A program made the position numbers and the translations under genes. DNA of 64,000 nt, taken from assembly GCA_021234155.1 (NCBI GenBank), contig JAJEKV010000268.1, positions 248,001 to 312,000 on the forward strand, written 5' to 3'. The notes under the pieces were generated by a model that saw nothing but the letters and a program-made list of their open reading frames with translations, was not told the DNA's origin and ran no database searches. Source of the stretch: Isoetes taiwanensis (lineage: Eukaryota; Streptophyta; Lycopodiopsida; Isoetales; Isoetaceae). Of this stretch, positions 9,574 to 20,700 are shown in pieces; position 1 is the stretch's first letter, and each line of letters begins with the position of its first letter.

Positions 9574-10215
9574 GTACATTATCTTACTTATATTAAAAAG
9601 GAGAAGGGTTACACAAAATTTGGGCATAGCCCTTACTTAATCACAAGGGCCTCGCACTATATACAAAATCCTACTCTAAAAAATCCTGGTTATTCTGGAT
9701 TCAGAGCAGCACAGGCCTGCAGGATCATATAACCCTATTCAGGGTCATAGCGGAGGTGCAGGATGATGTCCTGATAATTGGACATCGGATCTGGGTTATC
9801 AGCAGACCCGAACAGCTAGCCATCCATAGGGCCGCGTTCTTCATCTTCCATAAATCTAAATCATTCATACGGCAAGTGATCTATTCGAGACAGTTCTTCG
9901 GGATGGTATTTACCATCTCCATCGCTGCAATTTGTGAGTTCTCGTCTCATTCCTTGCTCGACTTATATAGGCCTACCGCCTGTGGGCTGCCACCGTGGCC
10001 CAATCAAATTTATGCTGACCTGTCCACATGCAAGGTACATTCTAATTCAAGATTCCTCTATCTCGCCGCAGATCTAGTCGCGGTACCGTCTCTCTGCACT
10101 ACTGTTTCTGTCACCACCTTTCTTTAAAGTGTTTGGACTCTCGATTTGCCCTCTTAATTATGCTTTCTTAACACCACGCTTGTCTTCCGCCTTCCAATTT
10201 CTTTCGTTGATCGCC
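9574..10215. other. Internal retrotransposon spacer, no gene seen
   Basis: Open frames here are short, without recognisable motifs, and do not join the flanking frames. Confidence 0.4.
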
Positions 10216-10848
10216 ATGGCTGCCTCTCCAAAGTTGCCCACTCTCCAGGCCACAATGCCTATGGATTTTGAGCTCTTTCAGTCGGTTATCTTTTCCACTG
10301 CCACAGTTCGCGACCCTCTCGAAGGCGCCAATCGTGAAGTTGTTGAAAGGGCTGGGTTACTTGAATTCTCTAAACAAGAACTCCACATTTCCCAATCCGC
10401 TCAACTCCGCAGTTTATTGCATTTGATCAAGACAGATGCAGGCTATGAGACGATGGTGGATAATACAAGAATCACTCTCACCCAAAGTCTCTTGGCCCAA
10501 GTATTTTAATTACCTCGACACACTCCTTCTTTGAATTGGGCAGCTTTGCAGAATCATGATGTTACAGTTTATGGCCAAACTCCATATGCGACCACAACAC
10601 ATAAGCTCACAAATATTGCAAAGCCCCATGAAGCTTTTGTTAAATTCTTGTGGCGAAAGTTCTATGGCTACTCCATCAAAAACACTCACATCAACAAGCA
10701 TTTTTTCCACACGGCCATTGCTGCCATTCATTCCACAAGTTTTGTTGATTGGCCACAAATCTTGTTCCAACGTCTTCTCCATGAAGTAGACAGGCTCCGT
10801 CAATCTCCCGGCTCCGGCCATGAATCTGCTATGGGTGCTCACTTCTAG
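10216..10848 (+). pseudogene. Unknown gag-like frame of the LTR element, one in-frame stop
   Basis: One frame runs from ATG 10216 (MAASPKLPTLQ) through TAA at 10507-10509 to a stop at 10846-10848. The second half (about 10540-10800) has the pattern FVKFLWRKFYGYSIKN, then HFFHTAIAAIHSTSFVDWP, then a helical LLHEVDRLR. This is reminiscent of the helical 'putative plant transposon protein' leader domains that precede coiled coils in some plant retroelements. That resemblance is from memory. One stop in about 210 codons indicates a modestly decayed gene. Confidence 0.5.
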
Positions 10849-11159
10849 GCAATTATCAACCAGTGCCTTCCAGAACCTAGCCGCCTCTCAACCAGACATC
10901 TGGAGGATACTTCTCAAGCTTCAAGTCACACACCTTCTGTTATCCCTGCCATCAGTGAACTTCAAGAAGAAACCTTCTGTGCCCTGATGCACAACCGTCT
11001 CCACAAGAGCAAGAACCACACCACACTCTTGTCATCAATGTTCCTTCCTCTCAATCCACGCACGCCGACGCTTCCACCTCTCAGCAAGTCTCTCAAACTT
11101 CAACGCATATAGTTCAACCACTATCTTTTCCTCTTCAACCCATTGTCCCTCCACCCACT

Positions 11160-12770
11160 CATTGCGCTTTGTACCAGTATGAACAGATTGTCGCAGGATG
11201 TATGATCAAACTCCAAGAATCCCAAGAATATTTCATGAATGGCGTCAAGGAATATATGGATTCCACAGATGCTTTGCACCGTGATCTTCAGGCTACCAAT
11301 ACTCAAATTCAGACTCTGGAATAAAGCCTTCAGAGTAAACATGGAGCTTTGCTCGAAACACGTGAGGCTCTCAAGAACGAGCAAGAGACACATGCCATAC
11401 TGGAAGAACAACAAGCTCAACTTCAAGCCACTATCCCAGAACTTTTGGCTCAGATCAAGGAAAAGGCCAAGATTCTTGTGGACACTTAGGCTCTTTATAC
11501 GGGATTGCAAAATGAATACACCCATCAACAACATGCCACCATGCAAGGCGAGATTCGCATTTCTGTTTTAGAAGGTCAGCTTGCCGCAGTACAGACTCAA
11601 GTCACGGCCTTGCAAACCCAGCTCATGGCGGCTCAGAAACAGAAGCTGGTAGATGATACGAAAATTGCCAGTCTTCAGATGCAGGTCTCCACTCACGGCC
11701 CGTCATCTTCACACGCCACTCATTCTCACAGGAAGATCAGGGACCAACTTCGTCTTCTCCCTGAGAAAGACAATAAGATTCATGATATGGAACACCAGCT
11801 ACAGTAGGCCATTCAGTCAGCTGATGAAGCTTACAATCAGCATGAGACTTTCATCTCCTTGGCTGTCCACATTCCAGGTGATTTCCCAAAACCCACGAGC
11901 TACCTGGATTATGTGCATTCCATCTTTTCATGCTCAAGTGGTACTCTGCCAATGGCACCCTTCAGGGTTCTCTCACCAGTAAGGATCTCCTCACCATCTG
12001 GCCTGATCTTTCAATTGAAGACAAAGGTCATTCCTTTGTGAAGATGCTGAATTCTTTATTTTTCGTCTGGTTCAACCAATGGCGTATGTTCTGCATGACT
12101 TTTATTTGGCTGACACTCAGGAAAAGTTCGATGATAGTCCACACCGTCCCTTTCAAGGTGATTCAAATGCTACCTGATTGTTGTAGCCTGAGAACAAGTA
12201 TCTTCACGATCAGTCATGGGTCAATACCCTTAAGATCGAATACATGTCTGAGCTTGCTCATCATTTGCCCCTCTGGATTGCAGAAACATTGCAGCAAGTC
12301 CGTAACAACTTGCATGAAGAAATCAGGATCCAGTTTGCACAAATCTACTTATGACACCTTGGTGGTTTTAACAGTCTTCGTGCTTATCTGGATAGTGAGA
12401 CCATTCCTATTGAATGGGTTCGTCCTCCTATCAACACTCTTCTCTCATGTTTGACTGGGAACGTTGGTGTCAAACCTTGGATGCAGATCTCCTTCAAGAA
12501 TTCCATGATCAGACTCAGCAGCCGATGATGCAACCTCCTCCTCAGCACAACACTCTGTATGTGTCATTGGGAGCAGCTCCACCCCATCAATTCCTCACTT
12601 CGGATTGGCGCTCTTCCTTTTGGACCAAGGCTCTGGCTGATCATGTTGATTGGACCCGTGCTCATATCTCTAAAGATCTTCGGTGGGATCCATGCTTTAT
12701 GTGCTGCTCTGTATGCCAGGAAGGAGAGACTTTGCGATCAAACTCGGAATTGGATCTACATTCCAAATGA
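11160..12770 (+). pseudogene. Coiled-coil gag-like frame of the LTR element
   Basis: A single frame can be followed with a few stop codons (for example near 11323, 11488 and 11805). From about 11220 to 11800 it is a long heptad coiled coil (blocks LEGQLAAVQTQVTALQTQL and KIASLQMQV). It then becomes globular (FISLAVHIPGDFPKP, SYLDYVHSIF) and has a QPMMQPPPQ linker near 12520. It ends with WDPCFMCCSVC near 12690-12715, a cysteine pattern too irregular to call a CCHC knuckle. The order helical head, coiled coil, globular tail is gag-like. No enzyme domain follows. Confidence 0.5.
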
Positions 12771-12905
12771 ATGTGGTTGGCTGAACCCCACTCAGGCTGT
12801 TTGGGGCCTCACACAATTCTTGGAGCGTGCTGCTATGTCTCCTAACCCGTCAATTCATCGTCAAGCAGGATTCTGTGCAGCCCTGAAGTGCCTTCTTCAA
12901 TGTTA

Positions 12906-12951
12906 ACAAGGTGACCTAGCAAATGCACTAATGACCTGCAGTTGCACTAAT
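12906..12951 (+). repeat. Left terminal inverted repeat of the TTA element
   Basis: Starts ACAAGGTGACCTAG; pairs with 16430-16475. Confidence 0.75.
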
Positions 12952-13529
12952 AAAAGAATATTCCCTAAGATTCCTTAAAATTATGCTAGCCCTATTTTCT
13001 ATGAATGGGGTGTCATTATAGGCAGGCCAAAAGAAGAAAATTGACATATTATAAAATAAAATCCCCATTTTAAGGATCTATTTACTAAAATTTATCCTAA
13101 CAAATTTTGCTTTTTTAGGAAACTAGATATAAAGAAATAGAGTATATAAATGATATATAACCACAAGTTTGAAAAGATCATATCAAGGTTTTTCTCCAAA
13201 GCATGATGACATTAATCTAAATACATCATTACAAAAAGCACAAACAAGGTTCTCAAACATGCCATTGATACAACAAAAATAACATGAGCCTATGCGCGCA
13301 TAGCACCTTGATTAGGCAAAAAATATTTAAGTTACAAAACTCAATAGGATGTACATAAGCAACAACCAGAACACTAAAAATTTGTTCTTTGCACTTTCCT
13401 TTGCTTTTAAAGGGGTGTACGCTCTATATGCTATATAGTGGGGGTGACTCAGATGCAAATAAAGCTTCACATGATGTCTGTTGTACATGTTATATACTGG
13501 TAATGGCTCAAGTGCAGATAAAGCAAATC

Positions 13530-13592
13530 AATGATGCATCTACATAGAGATGTCGGTGGACCATGCATCTACATAGAGATGTCGGTGATTAA
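13530..13592 (+). repeat. Short tandem duplication
   Basis: ATGCATCTACATAGAGATGT plus CGGTG is repeated twice in direct orientation within the TTA element. Confidence 0.75.
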
Positions 13593-13719
13593 AGCCTTCC
13601 ATACTTGCTATGACATAACAAACGTAGTAGAGTTTAGATGCTTTTAGAAACACAAAAAATATCTAGGCTTATGAAGGCAAAGACTAGTTTTTTTCCCAAT
13701 AAAAAGGAAGAAAACTAAA

Positions 13720-15535
13720 AGGGACATGCCTATGATGGCATAAGCACATACGATTTTCAAAAAGCATTCTACCTATGACGGCATAAAGCACAAACGAATT
13801 TACTTTTTCTAAGAAAATAAGAAAAAACAAGGGAAATTTACCAAAATAACCTTAATTGTTCACTTAATTCCCAAAAAACCCTTGGTATTTTTGAAATTCT
13901 CAAAATGCCCTTAATTCTTAAGTATTTTCCCAAATAGCCCTTTGTATTTTAAAGATCACCAAAAACACGCGTTTTTTACAATAGGCGATCATGCTTTAAA
14001 AAGTGAAGTGTTTCTCATACATGACAATAATTTGAAAAATAAATTTGAACATCTCATTATGACAAAAAATATACAACGGAAATGTCAAATAGGATTTCTA
14101 CGTCGTCGTAGAAAAAAAGAATAGCACAACTGCATGACCACAAGAAAATTGTAACATTTGCCACTCCAAGCCGGAACATCTTTTACACTCAATATTGACC
14201 ACAACTAATCACACTGGACTTTGTACTATGTATCTTCTGGCTCGTTCAATGACGTTTATAATATATCATTGATCATCTTTCACTAGAGCTTTATGTAGCG
14301 ACTTCTCCACAAGATGTGCACAAAGCTTCTCCGATCGTCAATAACGATTCTTGCAAAGGCGTTGAGCTAGTTGTCTTCGAATATTTTCTAGCATTGGAAT
14401 GACATTTTTATACACTATAAAGAATGATCGTCTATGATGTAAAAACATGTTTTTTGGTGATTTTTAAAATACAAAGGGCTATTTGGGAAAATACTTAAGA
14501 ATTAAGGGCATTTTGAGAATTTTAAAAATACTAAGGGGTTTTTGGGAATTAAGCCAACAATTAAGGTTATTTTGGTAAATTTCCCAAAAAACAAAAACTA
14601 GAAAAAAGGGGAATGCATATGGCGGCATAAGCAAAGATGATTTTGAAAAAGCATTCTGCCTATAACGACATAAGGCAAGAACAATTTATTTTTTCTAAAA
14701 AAGTAAGAAAAAAAACTAACAAAAAGGGAAATGCTTATGACGTCATAAGCAAGACAAAAATTTATGATGGCATAGGAAAGGCTAGGTTTTGTTACGATGG
14801 CATAGGAAAAGGATATTTTTTGGACGAAGAAATGTCACAGCGCCAAGAAGGGCATCGCTTTTGCAAATCCGATGCATACAGGTCTTTAGACTTTTGATCA
14901 CCCAGATTCGGCTTAGCCGAAAGGCTAAAGCGCCATATACAGGTCTCTAGAAGCTATCTGGATTCACATCTAAGCTATTTATTTTTGTGGTATTTGGCCG
15001 CATGCTTCAAATATGCCAATTTTTTGAGAGGAATATGCATAATGAAGGAGGATTGCAGGAAACAGGTATGGAATGTTAATTCCTCTGTGCAAAATTTGTT
15101 TGTTTTCTATATGTAGATGCCAATATTGTCAAATTTTGAGCTTTTTCAAGCTCTTTTTGTTGGATAATTGGCATTAGATTCTGTAGTTTTGTTCTTTTTT
15201 TTTTTCGAATTTTGGCATATTTCTCTTGAATCTTAGGATTTCATATTCAAGTTCATCTTCTATTCTTTACTTTTGGCTCTAGGAACTGCATGCACAGACA
15301 TGCAATATTGTTTGATAGCTTTTCGCTATGCGTTCATAGACACTGATTATAGATTTCCTCTGATACCATAAGCAAGCAACACTTTCTTTAAAGTATTTTT
15401 CCCTCTCATTGTGATGGCGTGGCTTATAGATTGCTTATGACCACATAGACAAAGAATAATTCTCACTATCTTGCCTTTGAGTCGGATTGGATTATTTGGA
15501 TTATTTTCCCAATTTTGTTGCCTATGACGGCATCC
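13720..15535. repeat. Dispersed palindromic motifs ATGACGGCATAAGC
   Basis: Related short palindromes recur near 13728, 13773, 14614, 14660, 14733, 14764, 14798 and 15521, for example GCCTATGACGGCATAAGC-like forms and a perfect GCTTATGACGTCATAAGC at about 14733-14750. They lie on both sides of the nested MITE and only inside this TTA element. Repeated subterminal motifs are commonly transposase-binding sites; that role is inferred. Confidence 0.6.
13831..14585. mobile_element. Mutator-like MITE, 755 bp, perfect 9-bp target duplication
   Basis: Inverted arms of about 149 bp (13831-13979 and 14438-14585) begin GGGAAATTTACCAAAATAA at both outer ends. They stay alignable to the CACCAAAAAACA block. 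The target duplication AAAAAACAA is exact (13822-13830 and 14586-14594). Long TIRs with a 9-bp duplication are diagnostic of the Mutator superfamily. The 450-bp middle has no transposase; the 60-codon frame at 13942 is incidental. It lies inside the TTA element and is therefore younger than it. Confidence 0.88.
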
Positions 15536-15561
15536 ACAAGGAACAATGTTTTTCTTAACTT

Positions 15562-15942
15562 GTGTACAGGTTGAAGATAAATATTAGAAGGTTGAAGATA
15601 AATATTAGAGGAAATAGTGGAGGTGCTAGATTTTCTAATGTTTGGGAATGCTCCACATTGTTTACTGTAGTCACATTCTCCACTACAACATACAGCATGA
15701 TGGATAAGAAATGTTTTTCAGCATCCAGTAGTCGTGCAGTTTTGCAAAAGCTTACAGAATGGTCAATTGTTGCCAGATCCAGAGGTCCAAAAGTCTCAAT
15801 GTTTACAATCAATACTTTCATTGAATGCCAACCAGGAGATTGGAAAGTCAATGCATGTTTTTGTTCTATGACAACTACAGCATGTCCATGTGTCTTGAGG
15901 AAAGGGAGTCTTCATAAAGGACTTCGTGACTTTCATTATTAG
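15562..15942 (+). other. Short open frame inside the TTA element
   Basis: A 126-codon frame preceded by a 21-bp tandem duplication (GGTTGAAGATAAATATTAGA, 15567-15610). Composition is serine/threonine rich with cysteines near the end (ACFCSMTTTACPCVL). I recognise no family. It could be captured host sequence or chance. Confidence 0.2.
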
Positions 15943-16429
15943 TTCTTTGCAGAGTATGTCTCATGAGAACCAAGAACTTGGTGCTGATGGTACTACAAGC
16001 CAACAAGATGTGGGGTTTAACTGCCATTGACAAAGAATATACATTAATCTTGCAGGTTTTACGACCTTAATTCCTCTTGATGAGAGGAGGAACCAATGGA
16101 GCAAGACATTGCTAACTCTTGTATCGTTGTAGATGTTGAAAAAGATGATGAACCTTTGTCCATGAAGAGGTTCCTCTTAAACTTGTAAGTTTCTATGAGT
16201 GAGACATGATATCTGCACTTTTTAAAAGTATAATTTTACTTGAGTTGAAAAATATATCTAACTTTTTTTTTTATATCTTTTTCTATTGTGTAAATTTTGT
16301 TTTACTACATATTGTATTTTATGATTGTTTTATAAAAATGCTTGTTTTAAATTGCAATATATTATTTTGAATAATTTTCGCAATAAAAAAAACCTAAAAG
16401 AGGCCAAAATTCCAGTTTTCAGAAAAGGA

Positions 16430-16475
16430 ATCTGCAATTGCACTACAGATCATTAATGCATCTAGGTCACCTTGT
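16430..16475 (-). repeat. Right terminal inverted repeat of the TTA element
   Basis: Reverse complement starts ACAAGGTGACCTAG, matching 12906. Confidence 0.75.
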
Positions 16476-16660
16476 TTAATCCATTGCTCGGAAACGACCT
16501 ATCTATTACTATAATCCAAATGCCAGTGCTGGTGCTTTTGGACTTCAGACTTGCCTCCTTATTGAATGCCAATATGTCCCCACAGAAGCCCATCGTTCTC
16601 TTGAAGACATGGTGCTGTCTGGGTTTCTGATTGACGCATCACCATCCATTGGGGTACACA

Positions 16661-17130
16661 CACTACAAGAGAAGGGTGCTTGTTTTGTCAAGTATAACGT
16701 CAAAATTGTTGACACAAATAGAACCTTCAGAACTTCCATTCTTGTCACATTCTTGACGATGTACATGACGCGATCATTTGCCACAAAGTTGTCACCCGGG
16801 TGACAACCATTGCATCAACCTTGGGTCTAGATCATGTGCCACAATGGGTGATGTAATAGCTATTTGTAACCATGTTGCAACACACGAATGGCAAATATAG
16901 CATCAACATTTTTACTACTTTTGTATGAAATGATTGTCAAAGTAAAGCGACAAACGTTGTAAGGAGTTTCTTGCATTATCTTGTCAATATTTTTGCCACT
17001 CGAGCAACACAATTGTAACAAAAGAATTATAATATGTAGGTTCATTTTTGATATATTTGTGGCAATCTAAAAAGCAAGATTGCCTATACGTTTTGTCGAC
17101 ATTTTAGCATTTTTGTGGCCATCTAATAGC
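16661..17130. repeat. CACTA left terminus and subterminal repeats
   Basis: TIR CACTACAAGAG followed by repeated TTGTCA/TGACAA-type motifs (TTTTGTCAAG, AAATTGTTGACAC, CAAAGTTGTCACCCGGGTGA, a local palindrome near 16790-16804, and TTTTGTCGAC). These are typical candidate TNPA-binding sites. Confidence 0.7.
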
Positions 17131-17759
17131 CATATTTTGTCGATTTTTGTACAATTATTTAACAAACTTGAGGACTAGAAAATTATTAACTTTGCATCAA
17201 TTTAGTTTAACACAATCATTAAAACATTGTGACCAAATTTCATATATTTTACGTCAAGTAGTTCACCTACTTTTATGTGAATGTATTATTGTACCTTATG
17301 AAACAACAAACTTTATGATAAAAATGTAACCACACTTGCATTTCCCTTAATCAATGATTTTAATTTTAAAATTATTTCAAAATTAAAACAAATGTGGTGG
17401 TGGAGAAAAAAGACTTTTCATTCATTGAAAACAAGGTTCAACATTGTAAATGCCACCATGGCAAGCAAGTCTAACACACTAAACATCATAATATAATTTA
17501 ATCACTTGTTTGAGCAATCGTCTCCATTTTTGGGATCTTGTGAACTGCCTTCCCCGCCGTTATTCTCCTTTTCACACTATTAGTTACATTCATATAAAGC
17601 GTATTAGATAATTGTCCGAAATCAATGTTATTAAGACAAATTTCCAACCCTTACCTCATCGAGTCATCACTATCGATGTAGCATTACATTCATTAAATTT
17701 AATTAAAGTTATAATTAGTGTAAAAAGGAATCTAGATAATATAACAAATGTAAAGTTAC

Positions 17760-20700
17760 TTACAGTCTCAACCTCCTTGCCCTTCCTTGATTTTGCCTTG
17801 AAAATAATACCTTGACTGTTCCTTAACATAATCAATGCCTTGTGCTATAATAGAAAAAGAAAATTAGGGCAACACATACTTTGCGCACAATATAGTAAAT
17901 TAGACCTACCTTTTTTGGTGCAAATCCCTTTGCTATCATTTTCTTTTTGAAGACTTCGTATCCACCTTTCTCCAATATTTCTTGTAGCATATCTTCTGTG
18001 GGCATTGACCCCCAATCTTCGAACTACGAAACAAATAATATGAATGTTAATCTCAGACTTGAAGCATAAAATTGCTTGGTTCAAAAAAGTGCAATTAAAG
18101 AAGAAAATATTCCTACCAAGACCTTCCATGTAGGTTACGAGTTCTTACCTTATAATTCAGCTCAAAGCCATTGGAAATAAGCTAAACTTCCAAAATGGTA
18201 GAAAATGTGATCGAAATTAGAAACAAAATATATCTATAGTGAAACGGTCTAAATCAAAGCAAAATCATGGTATTAAATGTAATGAATGTAGACTTAAATT
18301 TACCTATATAATCAACTATATAATCAATGTGGTGAAATGGTCTAATAAGAAGCGCAATAGTGCAAAATAATGGGCGTTTACATCGAGTCAAAACATAGAA
18401 AAGTAATGAATGCGTATTGAATGGATTTAAAACCTACCATACACGTTTCCTTATGGTACCATCTCTTATGGCTTAACAGGGAAATCTGAGATAATTTTGG
18501 GCGTCAACCCGACCCAAAAACTAAAGTTCATGTCGGCAACTAGAGAATTCTTTGGTTTAAATGCATCCTTCATTAAAAATTTCTTACAGTAACTCCAATG
18601 GATGCTAATCTATTTATTAAGTTGTACAACACTAAGAAAATTACATGTAGAAATCACGGATGCTAATAGTGAACAGATCTAACTTTGTGCGGTTCAAATG
18701 GATCACCTACATCACCTTGCCAACAAGGTTGCCGGTAAACTTAATGATAGGCTTACATTCGGACAATCTTGGTTCGACATTGGCTGTCCCCTTGTATTAC
18801 CATGTATATCTGAGAATTGTTAAATCTCACCTTTTGCCATGAGATTTTTTGCCATGAGAGTTGCACAATCGAATTTCGGCAAAGGCGGTGGAATCGCGGG
18901 AAAAAACTTGTAGTCTTAGGACTTGTAGATCAAAGGCGGCTTTCGGACACCCATTATTTTTTATTCATTTAAACCCGACCTTTTAACCTAGCCTTAGCAT
19001 TGCACATTTTAGAACTGGCACGATCATATTTACCATCTTCTTAGCATTTGCCTTTGTTATTCTTCAGCAAAGACTTGGAGCGGTGTAGTAATCGCGGAAT
19101 AGACTCACCACGGGGATGTGAATTAGATGCAATGGTAAACCTTTGCTTATGCAACGGTCGACTCTCTATGGAAGTCTTTAAGCTTTCGTGAGATTGCCAA
19201 ATGAGAAGATTACACAAATGCAAGCAGGCGAGAAAGGAAAAACTACATGACTTGCCTAAGAGGTCCAATATTTCAAACTGGAAAGTGAACTGAGATCTGG
19301 AATAACTCCTGTTAGATTGTTCCTATCAAGCAATCTATTTTGAAATGTTGAATCACGGAAATGAAAATCCTACATTATGCAGTGAAGGCTGCTTATAAAA
19401 TCATCTAAGTGGTCTCATTTTGAAATATTAGCTGGGCAAACACATGGAAATAATTGCCTGCACTTTGAAAGCAATCTATATACGCTTGACATGAGCAGCT
19501 ACTGTAATTACGGCAGAGGTTTACTTGCAATCATTCTGCCAACTAATCCCTACAGAAGACATGCAATAAAACAGAAGTGCAAGTACTCACAAATTTGGTT
19601 CTCACAGACATGAGCCCTCCTGAACCAGTGCGTGGTGTTCTTTTGCGTGCGGCAGCAGCATTCTTTTGGCGCTGGTAAGTCCTATTACAGGACTCTACAA
19701 ATCTTTTCCACGATTCATCATCTACATGCATGGGCCTTGTAGAGTTTCCGGCACGGACATTTCTTCGTAGATTGTCCCTGAATAAATTCATGTCAAAACA
19801 TAACAGTCTAATTTACATATGAATGACTTAAGCAAAAAAATCTTAATTAAATCCTTACCGCCAATGTCTCCATCTCTTCTTCTTGAAATCTAATGATATC
19901 CATCTGGTCACCCCATCACCGAACTGGTCATGAATATATTTCAAAGTCTTCTGAAGATGGCGTGGTTTAATCTCTTTGAAGTGTTTATCCACTTCCTGTG
20001 ATAAGTTTTCAAAGCATCTGCCGCTTTTGTTCAATTCCGTCCGGCTTCATCTCTCAATAATTGTCCCTTGTAGAAGCACACCTGAATTTTAAATTAGTTA
20101 GAAAAATGCGAGAACCGACAAGCATCTGCAAGAGAGTCAAACATTTGCCCATTTAACACAATGATCCACGATTAGGTGTCCATCAATAGTAATACAAATG
20201 AGATATTAACAACAAAACCTTCTAAATTCTTTGATTTCCAATTTGGAACGATAGTGGATGCTCCCCTTCAAGCTCACGGTGATGGGGAGAGATGTTGATT
20301 CTTCTCAAAGTGCGATCTGCTTGGAATGGTTCTTGAGAACAATTTGGGCGGTGTATGTTGTGGTCAGCAGCCTGCCGCTAATTACTCCTCTCTATTCTTA
20401 TAGGTATGTTGCTTGGAAATTATGTCATAGCTAGAAAGCTATGACTTATTTCTGAGTCGAAGTGTCTTGCACCTTTGGGTTCCGGATGTGCCACAGGTTA
20501 GTATTGTAGGCCAAACTTGGCGGACCTCCTTGCTTTCTTGCCAATTCCTTTTGCGTGTGGCTTTAGAAATGGTTGTGGATGGCTTTAGGAGCCAACACGG
20601 TGTTCAATCTATAGATCTCTATTTGCTTACAATTCAAATGCGTCTTTGAATCCATGAACATCGTATCTTCACTTTGAGGAAGATTACCGGTTATTTAAAT

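Larger units (their letters stand above)
12906..16475. mobile_element. 3.6-kb TIR DNA transposon, PIF/Harbinger-like by TTA duplication
   Basis: Ends form an inverted repeat of about 45 bp. The left end is ACAAGGTGACCTAG...CACTAATGACCTGCA; the right end, read in reverse, is ACAAGGTGACCTAG...CATTAATGATCTG. The flanks carry TTA at 12903-12905 and 16476-16478, the TWA-type duplication of PIF/Harbinger elements. The insertion interrupts the LTR element, whose sequence resumes at 16476. The interior is AT-rich with no recognisable transposase, so the element is non-autonomous. Internally it carries palindromic ATGACGGCATAAGC motifs and a nested Mutator-type MITE. Confidence 0.75.

Noticed and set aside
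13942-14124. Small frame within the Mutator-type MITE
   Set aside because: AT-rich, overlaps an inverted arm, no transposase motif.
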